Below, piece after piece: positions 27,118-35,677 of a stretch of 53,233 nucleotides of DNA (positions are counted from its first letter, which is position 1; the number at the start of each line of letters is the position of its first letter). The DNA comes from an uncultured Bacteroidales bacterium (lineage in GTDB: Bacteria > Bacteroidota > Bacteroidia > Bacteroidales > FEN-979): positions 1-53,233 of the forward strand of contig CAIQUS010000062.1 in the NCBI GenBank assembly GCA_903875045.1, in the 5' to 3' direction. Position numbers and translations under genes: made by a program. The notes under the pieces are model-generated. The model did no database searches. It was not told where the DNA came from and was given only the letters and a program-made list of their open reading frames with translations.

Positions 27118-28458
27118 ATGAAAATCCTTTTGATCAACCCACCCAGATCTCCGGAAAATAACATTCTCAAGTTTGCGCCTGAAGAGGCTAAGCGGTTCAT
27201 CCACAAGAAACTGATCGGACCACCTCTGGGCCTTTTAACCATTGCAGCGGCCGTGAAAGACCACGATGTAACTGTTTTTGACACCAAGGGGGAGTATGAT
27301 CTTGTGGAGGAAACCCCTCCGCTGGATCGGTTAGTCAGGTTGCTACTTGAGAAGCATCAGCCAGATATTGTTGGCGTTACGGTTATTACTTCTGAATTTG
27401 GTTTTTGCATCGAAATATGCCGGACGGTTAAGCAATTTAACCCTGGAATACTCACCGTCGCAGGAGGTTTACATGCAACGCTATGCCCCCAGGATTTCAC
27501 TGACCCCTCCTTTGATATTGTCATTCCCGGCCAGTGTCCGCATATTTTCCAGGAAGTGGTCAGGATGAAGGAGAACGGTGGTTCTTACACTTCAATTCCG
27601 GGCATTCTGATCAATTCGGCAGCCGGTTTGCATAGAACTGCCGGAAAGCCGGCTCCCTGGGATACAGCGGATGCTGATTATCTGATGCCCGACCGGAGCC
27701 ACCTCAAGCGATGGATCGATACCTATAAAGTCGGGAACAGTCCCTTCCCGAGTACTTATGTTTTTACATCCCTGGGATGTCCGTATAAATGTACATTCTG
27801 CTCTATCTGGACTCAATTCAAAGGGAAATATTTTCAACGTACTGTTGAAAGTCTGATCCATGAATTGAAAAGTATTGATGAGTATCCGGTCGTAAGGTTT
27901 GCGGATGCAAATACCGTGGTAGACGAAACGTTCATGCTCCATTTATTCAAAAGAATGGAAGAGGAGGGAATCCGAAAAACATTCATCATGGATATTCGTG
28001 CGGATGTGGCAGCAAATCGCCCCGATATCATCGAAAAACTTGCCCGGGGTGGATTGAAGGTAGTGATCTGCGGTTTTGAATCCTTTCGTGATGAAGAGTT
28101 GAAAAAATATCATAAAGATTCACCGGCTATTGATAACCAGGAAGCTGTGAAGGTTTTTGAGCAAAACGGGATCATGGTCCGTGGCAATTATGTAGTGCCG
28201 CCTGATTATAACCTGAATGATTTTCAAGCGCTTGCAGAATATGCCGACCGAAACCGGGTTGTCTATGCCGGCTATACAGTTCTCACACCAATGCCAGGAA
28301 CTATTTATTATCAACAGGTTAAAGATCAGATTATTGATCATGATTACCGGAAGTATAACTTTTTTAATTCGGTGATGAAAACCACATTGCCACATGATGA
28401 GTTTCACACGAGAATTGGAAGTCTCTGGCTGATAAAAAAGGGGACCGACGTGATATAA
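27118..28458 (+). CDS. B12-binding-type radical SAM enzyme (locus enzyme 2)
   Basis: The 446-residue protein opens with ILLINPPR, the first strand of a cobalamin-binding Rossmann domain (about 1-150; DIVGVTVIT and TVAGGLHAT). It then carries the radical SAM motif CPYKCTFC (C221, C225, C228). Later strands VRFADANTVVDE and VVICGFESF are typical of the B12-radical SAM superfamily. Possible reactions include C-methylation or carbon-skeleton changes; the substrate is unknown. It is divergent from block C and its stop overlaps the next start by one base (TAATG), so the two radical SAM proteins are made together. Confidence 0.88.
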   Translation: MKILLINPPRSPENNILKFAPEEAKRFIHKKLIGPPLGLLTIAAAVKDHDVTVFDTKGEYDLVEETPPLDRLVRLLLEKHQPDIVGVTVITSEFGFCIEICRTVKQFNPGILTVAGGLHATLCPQDFTDPSFDIVIPGQCPHIFQEVVRMKENGGSYTSIPGILINSAAGLHRTAGKPAPWDTADADYLMPDRSHLKRWIDTYKVGNSPFPSTYVFTSLGCPYKCTFCSIWTQFKGKYFQRTVESLIHELKSIDEYPVVRFADANTVVDETFMLHLFKRMEEEGIRKTFIMDIRADVAANRPDIIEKLARGGLKVVICGFESFRDEELKKYHKDSPAIDNQEAVKVFEQNGIMVRGNYVVPPDYNLNDFQALAEYADRNRVVYAGYTVLTPMPGTIYYQQVKDQIIDHDYRKYNFFNSVMKTTLPHDEFHTRIGSLWLIKKGTDVI

Positions 28459-29885
28459 TGAGAAGAGTTTTACTTGTCAATACCAATGTAGAGAAAGCGC
28501 CTTATCCGGTACCACCGCTTGGATTGTGCCTGCTCGCCGCTGGCCTGAAGGATCGGTTTGAAGTGAAAGTTTATGATGGTGTTTTTGATGAGGGCAGAAA
28601 CCTCGTTGCAATTGTAAGCCAATTTAATCCCGACTTCGTAGGTTTCAGCATCCGGAATATTGATGATGTTGTGATGGACCGGGCAATTTTTTACATGGAT
28701 GATATTCTGAAGAAGTTCATTCACCCAGTCAGGGCTGTTACAAAAGTTCCGGTTATTTTGGGTGGTAGTGGATTCAGCATTTTTCCGGTCGAGTTAATGA
28801 AGTTGACTGGCGCAGATTATGGAATTGTGGGTGAGGCCGAAGATATTCTGCCGGTTTTGCTTGAAAGCCTCCAGAATCACCTGGATATCTCAGAGATTCC
28901 GAACCTGGTTACCTCGAAAAGCATGGAAATTCAACGAGGTACAGGTTTTTCATCTATCAAGCCGGTCTCTGCCCGGTTTTCTGACATCGACCGATGGATT
29001 GATTTTTCACCCTATCTGAATAAAGGGGTCTATTCGGTTCAAACCAAACGCGGATGCGCCCACAAATGCATTTATTGCACCTATCCACTGATTGAAGGCC
29101 GAAAATTCAGAACCCGAACACCGACGGATATCGCTGATGAAATTGAACATGTTCATAAACGGCTGGGTTATATCACCTTCGAGTTTGTTGATTCCACATT
29201 CAATGACCCGAAAGGCCATGCGGAATCAATTTGCCGAGAAATCATCAGGCGTAATATTAAGGTGAGACTGAGAACGATGGGTATAAATCCCAGACATTGC
29301 AGTGAAGAATTGTTCGAACTGATGATCAGGGCAGGTTTTATCCAGATCGATGCCACACCCGACAGCGCATCCCCCTGTGTGTTGAAGCGCCTCGACAAAG
29401 GGTTCGATCTGCCTGAAATTGAAGATATGGCCCGGATGATCAGCAAATTCAATATTCCCACGATGTGGTTTTTCCTTTTCGGCGGGCCGGGTGAAAGTGA
29501 AGAAACATTTTTCGAAACACTTGATTTTATTGATAAATATATAAACCCCGCTGATTTGGTCTACATGAATGCCGGTCTCCGGGTCTATCCAAACACCCCG
29601 CTTTATTCAATTGCATGCATGGAAGGAAGAATTGCCCCTGGTCAGTCTGTATTTCAACCACCTCTCTATTATTATTCCGGAGAAATCACGAAGAATCGGC
29701 TCGACCAGTTAATCCGGGAAGCATCCAGGGCACGTCATAACTGTATGCATGCACTCGAAACAGCCCCGTCACCTGAAATGATCTCGGAAGCCCTGGAAAT
29801 GCGTAAAACGCAGCATTCAGAGGAACCTATGTTCCGAACCCTGCTGAAAATCAGGGCAAAATGGAAGAAATTGGGGAAAATCTGA
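28458..29885 (+). CDS. B12-binding-type radical SAM enzyme (locus enzyme 3)
   Basis: The 475-residue protein has an N-terminal B12-binding-like domain (about 1-150; RRVLLVNTN, VGFSIRNID, VILGGSGFS, YGIVGEAED). A radical SAM barrel follows with CAHKCIYC (C200, C204, C207). The phrases TFEFVDSTFNDPK and WFFLFGGPGESEE are those of BchE-like and related enzymes. It is coupled to the preceding radical SAM gene through TAATG and ends only eight bases before the convergent stop of the malonyltransferase-like gene. The two proteins may act in sequence or as a pair on the same substrate. Confidence 0.88.
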   Translation: MRRVLLVNTNVEKAPYPVPPLGLCLLAAGLKDRFEVKVYDGVFDEGRNLVAIVSQFNPDFVGFSIRNIDDVVMDRAIFYMDDILKKFIHPVRAVTKVPVILGGSGFSIFPVELMKLTGADYGIVGEAEDILPVLLESLQNHLDISEIPNLVTSKSMEIQRGTGFSSIKPVSARFSDIDRWIDFSPYLNKGVYSVQTKRGCAHKCIYCTYPLIEGRKFRTRTPTDIADEIEHVHKRLGYITFEFVDSTFNDPKGHAESICREIIRRNIKVRLRTMGINPRHCSEELFELMIRAGFIQIDATPDSASPCVLKRLDKGFDLPEIEDMARMISKFNIPTMWFFLFGGPGESEETFFETLDFIDKYINPADLVYMNAGLRVYPNTPLYSIACMEGRIAPGQSVFQPPLYYYSGEITKNRLDQLIREASRARHNCMHALETAPSPEMISEALEMRKTQHSEEPMFRTLLKIRAKWKKLGKI

Positions 29886-29893
29886 CGCAACGG

Positions 29894-30802
29894 TCAGGTT
29901 TGCGGGACTGAATTCAAAGCATAAAAGCGATAACTGCCATCCACGAATTTTGAATTCTTTACCAAACCTTTGGAGGATCCGCATTCGATGAATACTGATA
30001 TTTTGTTTTCCAGCATCGCATTCATTGTACGAAACCAATTCAAAGGTTGAAAAAGATTTCTGATTAACTCCTCCCTGATCAATGCAGGGGTTGACAAAGT
30101 AACCTGGTCGATTAAGGAGATCATCGGGGTTTCAGGGGCTTTTATCTCAAAATGGCTGATTTGGCGGGCAAATTCCATGGCACCACTTTTCAGATGACTT
30201 GAATGGTAAGGAATGGACACTGCCAGGTCACGTGTATGCAAGGCACCCTCCTCCTTAGCCAAATCCATCAGTTTACGGATATCATCAAGATTCCCTGAAA
30301 CAACATAAGAGTATGGGGCATTTTGGTTGGTAATCTCAATCTTTAAGGAAGAATGATCAATAAGTTTTTGAATATCAACATCATCAAGTCCTATCAGGGT
30401 TCCCATGCCAAAGAATTCGTTGTTCAGGGATGCATGAAGGGTCTGGTAAGCGATTTTGATCAGGAACAAACCTGTTTCAAAGGAGATGGCACCTGCATCG
30501 AATACGGATGCGTAGATACCCATACTGTAGCCGGCGTTTAAGGTGGAGTATAACCCATTCATCTTCAATACTGAAGAGGCCGCGCAACTATAAATATACG
30601 TAAGATATTGGGTTCGCAATTCATCATCCTGGAATGTTCTGCCGGTGAAATTGAATTTTTCCAGTTCCTGATCAATGGCACTGGCAGCACGTAAGCGTAA
30701 TTCATCGAACCGATCATTAAAACCAGGGATGTTCCGCCCGGGATGATCGGTATAATCGCTGTTAAAAGCAGGAAAAATAAATGCTGAATGAGTATCTGAC
30801 AA
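29894..30802 (-). CDS. FabD-like malonyl/acyl-CoA:ACP transacylase
   Basis: The 302-residue protein has the acyltransferase nucleophile elbow as GYSMG (Ser93) instead of the usual GHSLG, and the catalytic His in the segment IPYHSSH (His200). The C-terminal IECGSSKGLVKNS corresponds to the GPGKVL.. segment of FabD. It would load malonyl or another acyl group onto the ACP encoded just upstream (30818-31126). It is the last gene of block A. The Tyr next to the serine is unusual for malonyl-specific enzymes, so acyl specificity is uncertain. Confidence 0.8.
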   Translation of the reverse strand: MSDTHSAFIFPAFNSDYTDHPGRNIPGFNDRFDELRLRAASAIDQELEKFNFTGRTFQDDELRTQYLTYIYSCAASSVLKMNGLYSTLNAGYSMGIYASVFDAGAISFETGLFLIKIAYQTLHASLNNEFFGMGTLIGLDDVDIQKLIDHSSLKIEITNQNAPYSYVVSGNLDDIRKLMDLAKEEGALHTRDLAVSIPYHSSHLKSGAMEFARQISHFEIKAPETPMISLIDQVTLSTPALIREELIRNLFQPLNWFRTMNAMLENKISVFIECGSSKGLVKNSKFVDGSYRFYALNSVPQT

Positions 30803-30817
30803 ATTGATCTGTACAGT

Positions 30818-31126
30818 TTATTGTTCTATTTCCAAAAGCCGGTTTTCGTGTTCAATGATGAGCAATTGCATTTCAATCAATTGCCCGATGGTTGAAACCG
30901 GGTGTTTCACAGCATATTTGCCAATAATTTTCAATTCAATATCGAGTTTGAACTTTTTCTTGAATATCTCTATCAGTTCCAGAAACATCAGCGAATCTCC
31001 ATCGAGGTCGTTGATAATACTGGTGTTTTCATTGATCTGTGCAATGTCAACTTCACATTCTTCGGCAAAAAAACTGTAAACGATCTCTTTGACTTCATTC
31101 TTAATACTCTCTGTTATTATAGCCAT
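30818..31126 (-). CDS. Acyl carrier protein (second of two in the locus)
   Basis: This acidic carrier protein of 102 residues has the phosphopantetheine site LDGDSLMFLEL, with the serine at residue 45. I chose the ATG at 31126 (MAIITES) because a perfect TATTTTTG element at 31145-31152 places transcription start downstream of the other in-frame ATG at 31147. The C-terminal tail after the carrier core is longer than in AcpP and ends in ENRLLEIEQ. It sits between a KAS II gene and a malonyltransferase-like gene, so it is probably the chain-elongation carrier. Confidence 0.9.
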   Translation of the reverse strand: MAIITESIKNEVKEIVYSFFAEECEVDIAQINENTSIINDLDGDSLMFLELIEIFKKKFKLDIELKIIGKYAVKHPVSTIGQLIEMQLLIIEHENRLLEIEQ

Positions 31127-31144
31127 GGTATCTTTACTTTTTTG

Positions 31145-31152
31145 CAAAAATA
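31145..31152 (-). promoter_or_regulatory. TATTTTTG -7 element upstream of the ACP gene
   Basis: A minus-strand TATTTTTG matches TAnnTTTG exactly, about 19 bases before the chosen ACP start. It would allow extra ACP and transacylase expression independent of the operon. Confidence 0.45.
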
Positions 31153-31166
31153 TGATTTTTTTTTTA

Positions 31167-31184
31167 CCCAGACTAAAGTCTGGG
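31167..31184. repeat. Perfect 8-base-arm palindrome between KAS II and ACP genes
   Basis: CCCAGACT and AGTCTGGG form an 8-bp stem with a two-base centre. On the minus strand it is followed by a long A run rather than a T run, so it is not a standard terminator. It could be a short interspersed palindromic element or an mRNA processing hairpin. Confidence 0.6.
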
Positions 31185-31193
31185 ATTGGTCGG

Positions 31194-32411
31194 TCACAAA
31201 TGCTTCTTCAGCACAAGGGTAGCATTGTGTCCGCCAAAACCAAATGAATTGGACAGCGCCACCCTGATATCTTTGACCCTCGATGTATTCGGAATGAAAT
31301 CGAGGTCAAGGTCAGGATCCGGATTGTTGTAATTAATAGTAGGAGGGAGGACACCGCTTCTGAGGCTCATTGCAGTAATGATTGCTTCGATGGCACCGGC
31401 GGCACCAATGGTATGACCGAGCATCGACTTTGAAGATGACACGGGGATTTGATAGGCAATCTCACCGAAAACCTTTTTAATGGCCATGGTTTCATAACGG
31501 TCATTTAATTCTGTTGAGGTTCCGTGCGCATTGATATAACCAACCTCATCCTTACTGATTCCGGCATTTTTGATGGCCTGCTCAATCGTTTTAGCCATGC
31601 CTTCGCCATCCTTCATGGGAGCCATGATGTTGTATCCCTCGCTGGTAAGTGCATAACCGGCAACTTGTGCATGGATGAAGGCATTTCTTGCAATTGCATG
31701 ATCTTTCGACTCAAGCACCAATATTCCGGCGCCTTCACCGATCACGAATCCATCCCGGTCTTTTGAAAAGGGTTTGCTGGCCTGTTCGGGTGGATCATTG
31801 GCAATAGATAAGGCATAAAGAGCATTGAATCCCTGGATCTCCTCAAAATTGATGATGGAATCTGCTCCTCCGACAATGACAATATCTGCCTGGCCATTTT
31901 TGATCATCTCATAGCCAAACGCGATGGCATAAGCTGAAGAAGCGCAGGCTGTATTTACGGCATAATTGGGCCCCATCAGCTGGTATTCAAGTGATATCCA
32001 GGCAGGCATGGAATTGGTCATGGTTTTAAAAACGGTATTTTGCGGGGTGGTATCCTTTTCAGCACTTGAATTACCTGTATTTACCACACCCATTATTACG
32101 CTGCAACGCGTACGGTCAACCTGAGAAAAATCGATTCCCGAATTTTGAACCGCGATCTTTGCAGCAGTCACACACATGCGGGTAACCCTGGTCATCTGAC
32201 TGCCAGCTCTTTTTTTGATGTAATTCCGCGACAATTCCTCGAATGCAGGCGAAACTTCAGCAGCGACCCTTGTCGTAAGCGAACTTGCATCGAACATAGT
32301 GATGTTTTTCACCCCGCTTTTTCCTGCAACAAGATTGTTCCAGTTTTCCTCCAATGACAATCCCAGGGATGAAATAAGGCTCATCCCTGTAATGACTACT
32401 TCTTTTGGCAT
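31194..32411 (-). CDS. Beta-ketoacyl-ACP synthase II-like (KAS II)
   Basis: The 405-residue condensing enzyme has the full Cys-His-His set: Cys156 in VNTACASSA, His296 in NAHGTST and His333 in SMLGHTIGAAG. A complete elongating enzyme is therefore expected, not a chain-length factor. The length and C-terminal FGFGGHNATLVL motif match FabF. Only one KAS II-type enzyme is present in the locus, without a separate chain-length-factor partner such as those in aryl-polyene loci. It is followed by its likely carrier protein and transacylase, and starts eight bases after the cytochrome gene. Confidence 0.93.
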   Translation of the reverse strand: MPKEVVITGMSLISSLGLSLEENWNNLVAGKSGVKNITMFDASSLTTRVAAEVSPAFEELSRNYIKKRAGSQMTRVTRMCVTAAKIAVQNSGIDFSQVDRTRCSVIMGVVNTGNSSAEKDTTPQNTVFKTMTNSMPAWISLEYQLMGPNYAVNTACASSAYAIAFGYEMIKNGQADIVIVGGADSIINFEEIQGFNALYALSIANDPPEQASKPFSKDRDGFVIGEGAGILVLESKDHAIARNAFIHAQVAGYALTSEGYNIMAPMKDGEGMAKTIEQAIKNAGISKDEVGYINAHGTSTELNDRYETMAIKKVFGEIAYQIPVSSSKSMLGHTIGAAGAIEAIITAMSLRSGVLPPTINYNNPDPDLDLDFIPNTSRVKDIRVALSNSFGFGGHNATLVLKKHL

Positions 32412-32419
32412 CTGATTTT

Positions 32420-32812
32420 TTATTTCTTTAAACTACCGGCCCACCTGCAAACCATATCTTTTTCGGCCTGAGTCGGAACATCATTCGGGTTATTGGCACA
32501 CCACTTTTTTGGTGGCATCGATCCTTTGGTTAAAACCTTGCAAATGGCCTGGGCTTTACTATACTGTTTTTCAGAATCATATTTTTCCCAAGCGGAGAAA
32601 TTGATTTTTCCCTTTGCCATGAAATTTCCATCATCTGCATGACAATCCATACAGGCTCTTTGAACCAACTTATGGATACTGTCGGGAAGTGCTGTGCCCG
32701 GCCCTGCAGATGTAGATTTTTTAGATCCGATAACTGTCTGCGGGTTAAAAATAAGAGCAAAACCAAATACAAGGCTGAATGCAATGATTGATAAGAAAGC
32801 AGCTTTTTTCAT
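32420..32812 (-). CDS. Small exported c-type cytochrome (heme-binding domain protein)
   Basis: The 130-residue protein has an N-terminal hydrophobic signal (about 4-24) and one covalent heme site, CMDCH (about 54-58). A later GSMPPKKW offers the axial methionine, as in the haem_bd family of Bacteroidota. It is expected in the periplasm as an electron carrier. Its place between a 3-hydroxyacyl-CoA dehydrogenase gene and a KAS II gene is odd for fatty-acid genes; it may accept electrons from a periplasmic or membrane step. A perfect promoter element lies just upstream. Confidence 0.85.
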   Translation of the reverse strand: MKKAAFLSIIAFSLVFGFALIFNPQTVIGSKKSTSAGPGTALPDSIHKLVQRACMDCHADDGNFMAKGKINFSAWEKYDSEKQYSKAQAICKVLTKGSMPPKKWCANNPNDVPTQAEKDMVCRWAGSLKK

Positions 32813-32833
32813 TTTATTTTATTTTTATTTTTA

Positions 32834-32866
32834 CAAAGATAGGCTGAATTGAAACAGAATCGCAAA
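32834..32866 (-). promoter_or_regulatory. Bacteroidota-type promoter upstream of the cytochrome-KAS II-ACP-transacylase genes
   Basis: On the minus strand TTTG (32863-32866) is followed after 21 bases by TATCTTTG (32834-32841), both matching the phylum consensus. The leader would be about 18 bases. Confidence 0.65.
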
Positions 32867-32883
32867 AAAAATCCTTCAATTTG

Positions 32884-33933
32884 TTATTCGAAGGGTCCTT
32901 TTGGCAGGTCGAAATACTCCCTGATCGCATAGTTTGCATCATCTATCGGAATATGCGCACGAGCCGTAAATTGTTTCGAGGAGGTGAGCCACGTTTGACG
33001 AAGGTGTTCAACTATTTCTGCTGTATTTACCGGTTCTTCTGCCGGTATTTCTTTTATTGGATATTTGAAAAAACCTTCCTGTGACTTTACCCCGAATTTT
33101 CCTTCGTTGACCAAACGTTGTAATGCGCTGATCAGCGCGCTAAAATGCTCTTTGTGCGGATATCCGCGTGTGTAATTCCGGATGGAGGCCAGCATGGTAT
33201 CAATGCCAACACTATCACAAAAATCAAAAACCCCGAACGGAAAGAGATATTTTCTGACCAATTGATCCATCTGAAATTGACTGCAATGCCCTGTCTGAAC
33301 GATCATAAAAGCTTCATTTTGAACATCAAGAAAAATTTTGTTCAGCATAAAGCTGCTTTGCTCATCCAAAATAATAAACCGCCGGTGAATGCTTTCGAGA
33401 AAGGATTCAACTGTTGCGGTTGTATTTATGGTAGTATTTGCCGTCAAAGTGAATTCGACTATATTTTTCAACGGAACCGGATAAAAAAAGTGTAAGCCGG
33501 CAAACAACCCGGACCGGTTTCCGGGAGGAGATAATTCAGACGGATGGATGGAGGATGAGTTGGACGTGAAAATCGCTTCAGGCTGAACGATTTGATCCAG
33601 TTGAAGAAACAGCCCCTTTTTCAATTCAGGAATTTCGGGAACCGCCTCAATGATCAGATCGCAATATTGCAAATCATCCAAATTTGGAGTGATGGAAGTT
33701 CGCATCAACCAATCGAATCGCTGATGGTCGATGATTCCTGCATTCAGCAATCGTTTAATTTTCTTGACAAATTGTTTGTTGAGTTTATCCGTATCTGCAT
33801 TACTGCTACATACCCATACCAGGTCAAAATTAAAATCGAGCAGGTAATTAAAAATACCGGAACCCATTTTCCCCTGGCCAACAATACCGACTTTCTGAAT
33901 ATTTGATTTTGAATTGGTATCCCGCAACATCAT
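32884..33933 (-). CDS. 3-hydroxyacyl-CoA dehydrogenase-like protein
   Basis: The 349-residue protein begins with an NAD-binding fold, VGIVGQGKMGSGIF (about 16-29), and contains the conserved SNSSSIHPSEL and GLHFFYPVPL segments of 3-hydroxyacyl-CoA dehydrogenases. A C-terminal helical domain has FPFGVFDFCDSVGIDTM. The family interconverts 3-hydroxy- and 3-ketoacyl thioesters. No FabG-type ketoreductase is visible in the window, so this enzyme may do the ketoreduction in reverse. It is longer than the usual 280-290 residue stand-alone bacterial enzyme, with an extended C-terminus. Confidence 0.87.
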   Translation of the reverse strand: MMLRDTNSKSNIQKVGIVGQGKMGSGIFNYLLDFNFDLVWVCSSNADTDKLNKQFVKKIKRLLNAGIIDHQRFDWLMRTSITPNLDDLQYCDLIIEAVPEIPELKKGLFLQLDQIVQPEAIFTSNSSSIHPSELSPPGNRSGLFAGLHFFYPVPLKNIVEFTLTANTTINTTATVESFLESIHRRFIILDEQSSFMLNKIFLDVQNEAFMIVQTGHCSQFQMDQLVRKYLFPFGVFDFCDSVGIDTMLASIRNYTRGYPHKEHFSALISALQRLVNEGKFGVKSQEGFFKYPIKEIPAEEPVNTAEIVEHLRQTWLTSSKQFTARAHIPIDDANYAIREYFDLPKGPFE

Positions 33934-33989
33934 TACCTGCTTTTTTGTAATTCACAATTCGTTGGTCAATATTCAATATTCTCTGTTCA

Positions 33990-35576
33990 TTAATCCTTTC
34001 TCCATGCTCCTTTGTCCTGTGCCATCACAATTTTTCTATATTCGGCCATGTTCCGCTGATGTGCCCTGATATGCCGGTTATAGCCCAGCATGGATAAAAG
34101 AAACCCAAGTCCTTTATCAATGGCGATCTTTTTTGTACGGATAAGGTTTATCACAAATTTGAAAAGATTCCGGCGGTCGGGATCCCGGGTGAGCACAAAC
34201 TCTTTAAATGTAATCCACGAAAGGCGGGCCTTCATCCATGCCGAAATGTCACCTCCCGGTCGGGTAAATGTGCCATTGCTTAAAAGCCTCTCGCCCTTCT
34301 TCCGGATTGTTTCAAAAGAATATAGCCTTGAAACAGTTTCCATGTATTTATCAAAGATTCCGATTTGCGACATGTTCATATAGTGAAGGGTAGGAAAGTG
34401 TCCAACGCCCAATTCCGGATCGCATGACAGCAACCGCCCCTCTTCATTGAATTTTCGATGCGTTTCGGTTCCGGGAGGGGCATTCAGCAGGTGCAGGTTA
34501 ACATTCGGAAGATTGTACATCATGGTGAAATCAAAAATACGATCGAACTCTTCAAGGGTATCATTGTCAAAACCTACCACAAAGCTGGCGTTAATGTGGA
34601 TCCCGGCTGAATGAATTTTATTGATAGCCTCTGCATAAATGCTCCCGCCCCGATTGTGATGCTTTTGCGATTCATCCAGACTTGCAGGGTTCAGGGATTC
34701 GAAACCTACCAAAATGTTGAAACACCCCGCTTCAGCCATTAAATTCAGTAATTCTTCGTCCGTGGCCACATCCAGGCTGCACATGCATCCCCATGAAATT
34801 TTCAGAGGAATGATGGCACGCATCAGTTCCTTCGCATACTTTTTATTGATGGTGAGGTTATCATCGACAAAGAAAAAGTATTTCGAAGGGGCTGCTTTGA
34901 TCTCCGCTACCACATTATCGATATCGCGGTAACGCATTTTTCGTCCAAAATTTTTAGAAACCAGACAAAAGTCACAGTTAAAGGGGCATCCGCGTGAAAC
35001 CTGGATCGCAACCTGAAAAATCCGGTTCATATTCACCAAATCCCAGCGGGGAGGTTTCTGTGTCTTATATTCGACATAATTTTGTGATTCGTACACAGGT
35101 TTCAGGCAACCATGTTCAAAATCAGCCAGTGCCTGTTCCCATTTACCTTCGGCTTCGCCGGCAATCACACAGTCACCATGCTTCAGAGCCTCCTCCTGCA
35201 TAAATGAGGCATAGGGGCCACCATAAATCACCTTGCTTCCTAAACTCCTGTAATAATCACCAAGTTCGAAAGCACGTTTTCCTGTTGCGGCGAGTGTGGT
35301 AATTCCAACGATATCGGGTTTCAGGTTTTTTGGTATTGTTTCGATCTCCTCATCAAATATGCGGATATTATAGTGATCGGGTGTCAGCGCCGCGATGGTT
35401 GGCAACGCCAGCGGGATCATCAACCTCCTTTTACCAAACATCCTGGCCATCTCACTATGCGCCGGATAATTCACAAACCGTTGCCGGGGAGAAATCAGGA
35501 ATAATGTATATCTCTTAAAATCAGACAAATTAATATGAATTTGAAAATTTGAAAATTTGAAAATTAAGGCATCCAC
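33990..35576 (-). CDS. B12-binding-type radical SAM enzyme (locus enzyme 4)
   Basis: The 528-residue protein has an N-terminal B12-binding-like domain (about 20-165; DIVGITTLA, KVIYGGPYASF, IAGEAEG). The radical SAM motif is CPFNCDFC (C197, C201, C204), followed by FFFVDDNLTINKK and FNILVGFESL. A long C-terminal helical extension (about 400-528) is present. The first 16 or so residues (FKFSNFQIH region) are translated from a TTTGAAAA tandem repeat, so the true start may be a TTG further on (LSDFKRYTLFLISP). It follows the KAS III-like gene after a 12-copy octamer array. Confidence 0.87.
   Translation of the reverse strand: MDALIFKFSNFQIHINLSDFKRYTLFLISPRQRFVNYPAHSEMARMFGKRRLMIPLALPTIAALTPDHYNIRIFDEEIETIPKNLKPDIVGITTLAATGKRAFELGDYYRSLGSKVIYGGPYASFMQEEALKHGDCVIAGEAEGKWEQALADFEHGCLKPVYESQNYVEYKTQKPPRWDLVNMNRIFQVAIQVSRGCPFNCDFCLVSKNFGRKMRYRDIDNVVAEIKAAPSKYFFFVDDNLTINKKYAKELMRAIIPLKISWGCMCSLDVATDEELLNLMAEAGCFNILVGFESLNPASLDESQKHHNRGGSIYAEAINKIHSAGIHINASFVVGFDNDTLEEFDRIFDFTMMYNLPNVNLHLLNAPPGTETHRKFNEEGRLLSCDPELGVGHFPTLHYMNMSQIGIFDKYMETVSRLYSFETIRKKGERLLSNGTFTRPGGDISAWMKARLSWITFKEFVLTRDPDRRNLFKFVINLIRTKKIAIDKGLGFLLSMLGYNRHIRAHQRNMAEYRKIVMAQDKGAWRKD
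35540..35563. repeat. Three-copy TTTGAAAA octamer at the start of a radical SAM gene
   Basis: Three identical 8-base units lie within the first codons of the frame at 33990-35576. This makes the annotated N-terminus doubtful. Confidence 0.65.
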
Positions 35577-35580
35577 TGCA

Positions 35581-35676
35581 CTCGCCCGCTCGCCCGCTCA
35601 CCCGCTGACCCGTTCACCCGCTCACCCGCTCACCCGTTCACCCGCTCACCCACTCACCCGCTCACCCGCTCACCCG
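35581..35676. repeat. 12-copy 8-base tandem repeat (CTCACCCG), G-quadruplex-like on the minus strand
   Basis: Twelve consecutive octamers, mostly CTCACCCG with single-base variants, fill the gap between the KAS III-like stop (35678) and the radical SAM start (35576). On the transcribed-sense minus strand they read CGGGTGAG, giving GGG tracts separated by five bases. Confidence 0.9.
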
Positions 35677-35677
35677 T

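Noticed and set aside
35581-35676. CRISPR array
   Set aside because: The units are eight bases with no spacers and there are no cas genes; it is a simple tandem repeat.
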